Assembly: GCA_023055425.1 (NCBI GenBank)
Contig: JALGPY010000004.1
Location: 58,179,718-58,243,717 of the forward strand
Source of the DNA: Linanthus parryae
Taxonomy: Eukaryota > Streptophyta > Magnoliopsida > Ericales > Polemoniaceae
Length of the DNA stretch: 64,000 bases
Direction: 5' to 3'
A program made the translations under genes and the position numbers. Position 1 is the stretch's first letter; every line of letters begins with the position of its first letter. Positions 58,255-64,000 of this stretch are shown here, piece by piece. Under the pieces are notes generated by a model. It had not been told where the DNA came from and ran no database searches. It saw only the letters and a list, made by a program, of their open reading frames with translations.

Positions 58255-60897
58255 TGAAGGAAAGTAATTTAGGAATAACTACGTGATCAAAACCCTAGCA
58301 AGGAGGTTCAATAGAGTATGACAACTTTTGCAAATTTTGCTAAAAGAGTCGAAGATGTTTATGAAGTGCAAAAAGTATTTCAATGCCTTAGAATCAAAAC
58401 AGAGATTAAAAAGAAATCTGAAAGTTTTCGATGGCTTGAAATGGGTTTCAATCCTTTGAACAAAACCAGTTTTGTGCTATAAATACGCTAAGTATAGAAC
58501 AACAAAGTAACAGCAAGAGACACTGTGATTTATAGAGTTCGGTCCACTTGGACCTACGTCTCCACCTCAGGGACTTAATCCCTGCAAGATTTGCAACTCA
58601 ATTCTTATTAATCAAAAGCTAATCCCTAGATCTCAAGCACAGACGGATGCCTTACTCTGTTACAGCTTGTGGTTCTCACTAACCTATCTAGTACCTTCTC
58701 TAGATAACTGATTAATCAATAACTCTCTATTGTTCACCTTGGAAATCCACGAGAATAAGAACTAGAAGTATTATCTAAATGATTTACAAATAATAATCAG
58801 AAGAGAAGAACAATGAGAACTAAGTCTTCAGTGAGAATGCAGGGTTCTTAAGATGATTGGATTGCGTGATGTAGATCTGCTTCTTGGTTGCTTTTTAATC
58901 CTCTATAGTGTATGAATGTCTTGTAGGGTTTTGATCATGTATGCGCAACGTAAAACCAAATATAATCCATGCAATACCCTTCAAGGATCACAAGTCAAGA
59001 GACATAAGGATGGTAAGAGAAGAAATCAATCCACACACCTTAGGGTTTCTCCTTTGATGACTTCAAAAGCGAATTGTGTCACGTTCTCTATAGTTGATCC
59101 ACACCTAGAGTTTAATTCTAGATCTTCCTACTCCTTTGTGCTAGCCCGGAATGGAGGAAGAAGAAATCACACAACGCGAGGAAACGAGGAGGTTCGGCAT
59201 CCTTGTTTGGGCAGACCGGATGGGGCGGCGGAAAGGGGGGTGTGCGCCTCTCTTGCTTGCTTGCTCTCTCTCCTTTTTGTTCTCTCCCACTCAAGTTATG
59301 ATCAATAAGGTCATAAGTGTGGGAAGGAATGAAGGAGCATCCTTTATATAATCCAACAAATCCTTTCCAACTACCTAAAGGACCCAGTCTAGTCCTACTA
59401 GAATTCAGTTTAGTCCCTTCCTTGCAAATTAGTCCTAATAAGTTTGCAAGGTGTTGCAAAGTGATCCTTCTAATTAATTAATCCTAGTAATGAATTCCCG
59501 AATCTTTCTCAACTCTATATAGCGTGTGACCCTTTAGGTTCTATCTAGTTGGTAGCAACAATTTGCTAATATGGAGCGGTTTCTAGCAAAACATCCATTC
59601 TAGCCAACTAATAGAATAGTCATCCGACAAACCTTGTACAAGTAATTGTCTCATCCCGTTGTCTCTATTTCCGGATTGGACACGATACATACAAGTCACA
59701 CTCGTATATGCAATCCATAGTTTCTCGATCCATGGGAATAGCCTTATTCGTGCAAATAACATCAATATCCCATATTGATTTATTTGAGTCTGGCCAGACA
59801 TTCTATAAGCACTATCCCTTGAGTGGCCTAGGATATTTGCTCCCTTTATGTGGGAGGGACAAATTCTATCTACGTCCACTACGATCTATAAGCTGGCTTC
59901 TTATTGTATCCGGTACACGCCTTTATAACTACCCAGTTACAGTGTAGCGTTTAACGCTACCAAAATCACAATAATCCACAACTAGAATATCTAGCGACTT
60001 CAAGTCTAAGGATGACAATACCATTTCACCACGAGAAGCACTTTTGACTTATCATAACGTGTATGTAGCCTTCTCGGATATGGGTCAATCCAGTGCGTCA
60101 TTACCCTTAATGTACACCCATGTGTTGGATCATGATATCTCCATATCAATCCAACCCCATACTAGTCTATAGATGAATGTCCCATTAATCATTATACTGG
60201 ACTAGGGATATTTAAGATAAACAACACAATTGTAAATCTAAGGACTTCATTATATTAAAAATCCAATAAATAATACAATGAATGTTCTAGCCACAAATAA
60301 ATTCATACTAAACTAGATTGCCTCTAGGGAATCTATTCCAAAATGTCTCTGTGTGTTGTTCTCTCGAAATAATTCAACAATTCCATGTTTTCAGCATCCA
60401 GTTTGAATTGAAGATCTTGAGGATCTTCTTAACAAACTTTCCTAAAATGTAGCTTCAAATCTTGACTCTTCTAACAGCTCTTCAACCGGCTAGTTGTTCA
60501 GTATCTTCAAAGATACTTTCTTCAATTTTGTTAAGAAAGGTGTTAGGAAGGTCCATGTCAAATAATGCCAGCACAGAATCAGAAAAACGTCTTAGTTTCC
60601 TTTTCTGCAACATTCATTTTAGGAACTGATTCCTGCAAAATAGGCAATTGTATATCCCCGTAAAAGCTTAGTCTAACAGATAGATTAATCACAATTTAGA
60701 GTAACATAATGATTTGTCTTTCATCATCAGATAACATAATAATCAATCATACGAGATCAGGAGTTAGAACAGAATAAAAAATTTGATCATAAGTTCATGC
60801 TGAAAACTGCATCATGTGTTTCAAACCTTTGAAACCACTTTCAAGGCCTTGAAACAGACAAGCTGTTTCAACCCTCTGAAACAAGTTGAACTTACAA
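58255..60897 (-). repeat. 3' LTR of F2, interrupted by a solo LTR
   Basis: It begins TGTAAGTTCAACTTG on the minus strand at 60897, after the purine tract. The lower end is placed at 58255, where homology to the E-family flank stops, giving a net length of about 1.16 kb without the insertion. It matches F1 (11030-12025) in blocks. The lower boundary is inferred. Confidence 0.65.
58893..60379 (-). mobile_element. Solo LTR ('G', copia-like, ~1.49 kb) nested in the F2 LTR
   Basis: Homology between F1 and F2 is interrupted here. The minus strand starts TGTTGAATTATTTCGAGAGA at 60379 and contains GAGGCAATCTAGTTTAG and CATTCATTGTATTATTTATTG, phrases familiar from copia LTRs. Possible target duplication: ATTCC (60380-60384) against AATCC (58888-58892), one mismatch. 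The lower terminus is not the usual CA in this reading, so that end could shift by a few bases. No internal region is present. Confidence 0.6.
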
Positions 60898-61190
60898 TCT
60901 CCCCCTTGATGAAAGACAAAACCAAAATATTTCTAGGGACTGATTCTCTGAAAAAAATATTCATTAGAGCATAGAATAAAAAGGCTCCTCCTATATTCAT
61001 GCTGAAAACTGCATCATGTGTTTCAAACCTTTGAAACTAGTTTCAAGGCCTTGAAACAGACAAGATGTTTCAAGTCTCTGAAACAAGTTGAATTTACAAT
61101 CTTCCCCTTAATGAAAGAAAAAACCAAAAAAATTTTAGGGACTGATTCTCTGCAAAAAATATTCATTAGAGCATATCAGAATCCATGATA
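60790..61190. repeat. Tandem duplication (~210 bp) spanning the F2 purine tract and LTR start
   Basis: TTCATGCTGAAAACTGCATC starts near 60794 and 61000. Both units continue through CCTTTGAAAC, TTTCAAGGCCTTGAAACAGA, TCT(C/T)CCCCTT and GGGACTGATTCTCTG. The element therefore has two candidate purine tracts (near 60905 and 61110). Confidence 0.85.
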
Positions 61191-61462
61191 ATGAACTGTA
61201 GAACAAGATATCCAAGGAAAACTGAAAAATAGTTTTGAAAGGATATAAATTTTCAGGAATTTGAAGAGAAATTCAAGGCTTTGAAAAAGATAGAAAGAGG
61301 AGGAAAGAGTTAGGGGGTTGGGTCTCCATCTCCCTTTGGCTCAGCATTTTCATCTCCACTGTCTTCTTCATCATCACGAGCACCTTGTTCTTCTTCTTGA
61401 GCAGCCTTAGTAGCAGCACATGAATCCACATCATCTTCAAATACGTCTGCATCAGTCAGTAT
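61191..61462 (-). other. Tail of the envelope-like region
   Basis: Acidic and glutamine-rich codons can be read on the minus strand (61320-61460) with stops. It continues the low-complexity end of the frame annotated at 61463-63118. Confidence 0.4.
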
Positions 61463-63118
61463 CTATGGAATGTTGGTTTTCTTCTTTTTCTTGTTAAGAT
61501 CCTTGATCAACATCCCTGAGTTTGGACTATCAGCATCCTCTTGTTCTTGATCATCATCTCCCTTTTCTTGAACAACCTTTTTCCATTTGTCCACCACCCA
61601 TGTATCTTCATCCTCAGTTGTATGCTCACTGAATAAATCTCTGGTTGAACCTTCTGCATCCTTCTTTGATCCTTCTGAAGCCTGAGAAACTTCTTCTTCC
61701 ACATGAAGCACATTGATGCTTTTGAAAATGCTTTCAACCATGTATTTCATTTGCTTGAATTCAGTGCCAAACTCATGCTTATTTTACTTCAGATCATCTA
61801 TATCCTTCTCAAGAATTTCAAGTATTTGAACCACCATGGAAAGGTCTTGAGGTTGTGAGGGTAGGTTTGAAGGAGGGGTCAAAGCCTTGGGTTTGGGAAA
61901 CTTCTTTGATTGCAAATCATTTTCAGACAAACTTGAGTATAACTTCAATATACCATCACTGGTTTTCACAACACCCATTCTCCAAAATGCATTCTCATCA
62001 AGCATTCCAAGAATAGTGGTAATGGTTTCTTCTCTATCACTAGTGATTTCAAGAAGTAGAAAGAAAGCAAAAAGTAAATTAGCATAAGTCAAAGGATGCT
62101 TTCTTTCCTTGGTCTCGGAGCAGAGCATGTGTTCCATCACAATTGTAAGAAGATCAATCTCATATCCATGCATGATCAAATACATCAAATATAACACCCT
62201 GTCAGTTCTCAGCTCTTTTGAATTCTCCCTAGGCACTACACACCTCATGAGGATGGGAAACAAAACTTTGGCTTCAAGAACTTCAACAGTTTTCACATAT
62301 TGTGTTAAATGTTTAGAGGAGGTAGAGACATTAGGTAAAAATAATTCTTCCTTATTTTCAATACTTCAACCTTGTTGGGATAGTTTTATGTGTTATACAT
62401 CTTGGGACAGCCTAAAACATGGACAAACTTTAAGTGATCTAACTCCATTGAAATTCGAGCAAGTTTGGATTGAATCAACAAGTTAACAGTTTTGAGTTGC
62501 TTCATGTTTAGATAGAAAAGCCTAATAAGCCTAGGATAGGCCACTTTAGGAAAGGTTAAAGACTTTCCAAAGAGAGCTTTTCTCCAGCCTCGCAACGCAC
62601 TCCATATTCATGGTTTTCAACATGTTAACACTAACCATGCTACAATAGACTACTGGTCTAGAATCAAAATCATCTAACAATTGTCCTCTATCAGTTTGAG
62701 ATATAAACCACTTGGTGAAAATAAATGATTTCTTACCAGGGAACTGAGGCTTTTCACTGTAGAACTGTAGTTCTTTTCCGTTGCTTTTCCCTTGATCTTC
62801 CTATACAACCTCTTCCTTACATTTTTTTTATTTTTTAGCCTTTTTCTTATTCAACTTCTTTGGACTGGTAATCTGTTCCTCTGGCTATTTCTTAGGAGCA
62901 GATTGATCTGTCTTCTTCTTATTTCTAGAATTTGGTGTCAGATATTTCTTGCTTTTCTTCTTTGGAGGAGGTGGAGCCCTTTCTTCAGTTGGAGTTTTGG
63001 AACTAGAGTCACCACTGATGCTTTGAACTACATCATCAGCACTCTTCCTCTTCTTTTCTGAAACCACCTTTGAACCTCTAGTCATCTTGATTCTTTGGGA
63101 TTCTCTTCTTGTGCTCAT
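61463..63118 (-). pseudogene. Envelope-like / plant transposon protein frame of F2, broken
   Basis: Minus-strand frames 62885-63118, 62386-62595, 61784-62296 and 61463-61750 line up as one former gene. The start MSTRRESQRIKMTRGSK leads to a Lys/Pro-rich basic N-terminus (PPPPKKKSKK), then FGKSLTFPKVAYPRLIRLFY, then RVLYLMYLIMHGYEIDL and a Leu-rich helical part, then an acidic C-terminus (EEEVSQASEGS, DDDQEQEDAD). This resembles the so-called envelope-like ORF between pol and 3' LTR of SIRE elements. No clear signal peptide or transmembrane anchor is visible, so an envelope function is unproven. Stops separate the frames. Confidence 0.7.
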
Positions 63119-63159
63119 TATGGTTTAAGGGTAAAGAAGAGATAGGAAGGAGTGATACG

Positions 63160-63164
63160 GAAGA

Positions 63165-63198
<34 letters not shown>

Positions 63199-63225
63199 CA
63201 TAGAGAGAGAGTGAGAGAGAGAGAA
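63160..63225. repeat. (GA)n microsatellite
   Basis: An almost pure GAGA tract, slightly interrupted by TA, lies just upstream (element sense) of the envelope-like start. It produces long Ser/Leu frames that are not genes. Confidence 0.9.
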
Positions 63226-63639
63226 TAAGATAAATACTAGAGAGTTTGAGTTGGATAAGGACACAAATATATTTTCAAATCTTTTAAGATCTTCGCAGTT
63301 TGAATGAAATTCAAATTTGTGTTTTTGAGGGACGTGGGAAAAGAAATAAAATAATATTGATTTAAAAGAAAATAGGTTTAAAAAGTAAATAGCAATATTG
63401 AGCAATTATCTACAGAGATAACACCCAACATTGAAAGATCCAATCTTTCATTCAATAGCATAAAGACTTATTTCAAGGGTTTGAAAAGGCTTTCGAGACC
63501 TTGAACAGCTATACTGCTGAAGAAAGTAATATCAAGGCTTTGAAATGGTTTTCAAGGCTTTGAATATCAGTTCAAAACTTTGAAACACATAAAAATTTAC
63601 CTTAATCTTACTTGATACTCCCCCTAAACCAATGCATCC

Positions 63640-64000
63640 TTATTAAGCATACCCAACTCTTATTTGAGGGCTGTAAATATTTCTTCTTGGAATGGTTTAC
63701 TTAAGATATCTACCAGTTGTTTGTTAGTAGAAACAAATTCAAGAGTTATACCACATTTCTCAGCATGATCTCTGATGAAATGATGTTTAACATCTATGTG
63801 CTTAGTTCTGGAATGCTGAACTAGATTCTTTGTGATTGGAATAGCACTGGTAATGTCACATTTGATAGGTATTTATTTGAATTCAAATCCAATATCCCTC
63901 ATTTTCTGATCAATCCATAACACTTGTGAGCAGCAGGCTGCAGCTGCTATATATTCAACTTCAGGTGTTCATAATGCCATATAGTTCTGTTTCTTTGAAT
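63640..64000 (-). pseudogene. Copia RNase H C-terminus of F2 pol, with stops
   Basis: The minus strand reads EVEYIAAAACCSQVLW, CDITSAIPITKNLV, HSRTKHIDVKHHFIRDH and LVDILSKPF in order, the standard end of copia pol. Stops interrupt it near 63965 and 63873, and a TAA ends it near 63667. The upstream RT lies beyond the window. Confidence 0.9.

Larger units (their letters stand above)
58255..64000 (-). mobile_element. Element F2: SIRE-like Ty1/copia retrotransposon, 3' half
   Basis: On the minus strand the order is the RNase H end of pol (64000-63640), an envelope-like region (63118-61463), a purine tract (CAAGGGGGAGA near 60905), then the 3' LTR down to about 58255. A long extra frame between pol and the 3' LTR is the hallmark of the SIRE/Maximus lineage. 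The 5' half lies outside the window. Stops in every part mark it as inactive. Confidence 0.8.

Noticed and set aside
63118..63405. Ser/Leu-rich 95-codon minus-strand frame
   Set aside because: It is produced by the (GA)n tract.
1..64000. CRISPR arrays, bacterial operons or plasmid origins
   Set aside because: The sequence is plant nuclear DNA; the tandem arrays have no spacer structure and lie within retrotransposons or beside E copies.

Overview
This window looks like nuclear DNA of a flowering plant, probably a eudicot; the species cannot be named from it. It is AT-rich, and I found no complete host gene with intact exons. Almost everything recognisable is a transposable element, often one inserted inside another, together with broken gene-like copies. 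No rRNA, functional tRNA, CRISPR array or prokaryotic operon structure is visible.

Layout. 1-7134: an internally deleted Ty3/gypsy chromovirus of Tekay/Del type ('A', minus strand) with 3.5-kb LTRs. It is inserted in a truncated copy of a gag-only retrotransposon ('B', 7135-10264). 11.0-12.0 kb: a diverged Ty1/copia LTR ('F1'). 13.4-15.8 kb: a minus-strand Helitron-like end carrying a Mutator-like element (13804-15337, perfect 9-bp target duplication) that has captured part of a GDT1-like transporter gene. 15808-25648: a plus-strand Helitron-like element containing a decayed copia element ('H', 17234-24964, perfect GTTTT duplication). 25771-28175: a second plus-strand Helitron of the same family. 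28.8-30.0 kb: a tRNA-like sequence and a direct repeat dense in GTCAA. 31170-31751: a hAT MITE with a perfect 8-bp duplication.

32.7-45.7 kb holds the least familiar material: five decayed copies (E1-E5) of a coding family that I do not recognise. The plus-strand copies have a TATA box at a similar place, all share core motifs, and four end in a clear Ser/acidic tail. E2 is split by a solo LTR, which itself contains a CACTA element and a Stowaway MITE. E4 is followed by a 158-bp tandem array. The E5 region is interrupted by a full-length B element (45737-58186).

That B copy has both LTRs, a near-perfect target duplication, a polypurine tract, a gag frame, no pol, three tandem arrays, an antisense open frame behind a plus-strand TATA box, and a solo A LTR at exactly the same base as in the truncated copy at the left end. 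58255-64000: the 3' half of a SIRE-like copia element (RNase H end, envelope-like frame, 3' LTR) on the minus strand, with another solo LTR inside its LTR.

The pieces do not form a pathway; they record a sequence of insertions. The best leads are the E family, the shared A-in-B junction, the antisense promoter and frame in B, the GDT1 capture, and the clustered ACGT-core motifs in the leader of H.
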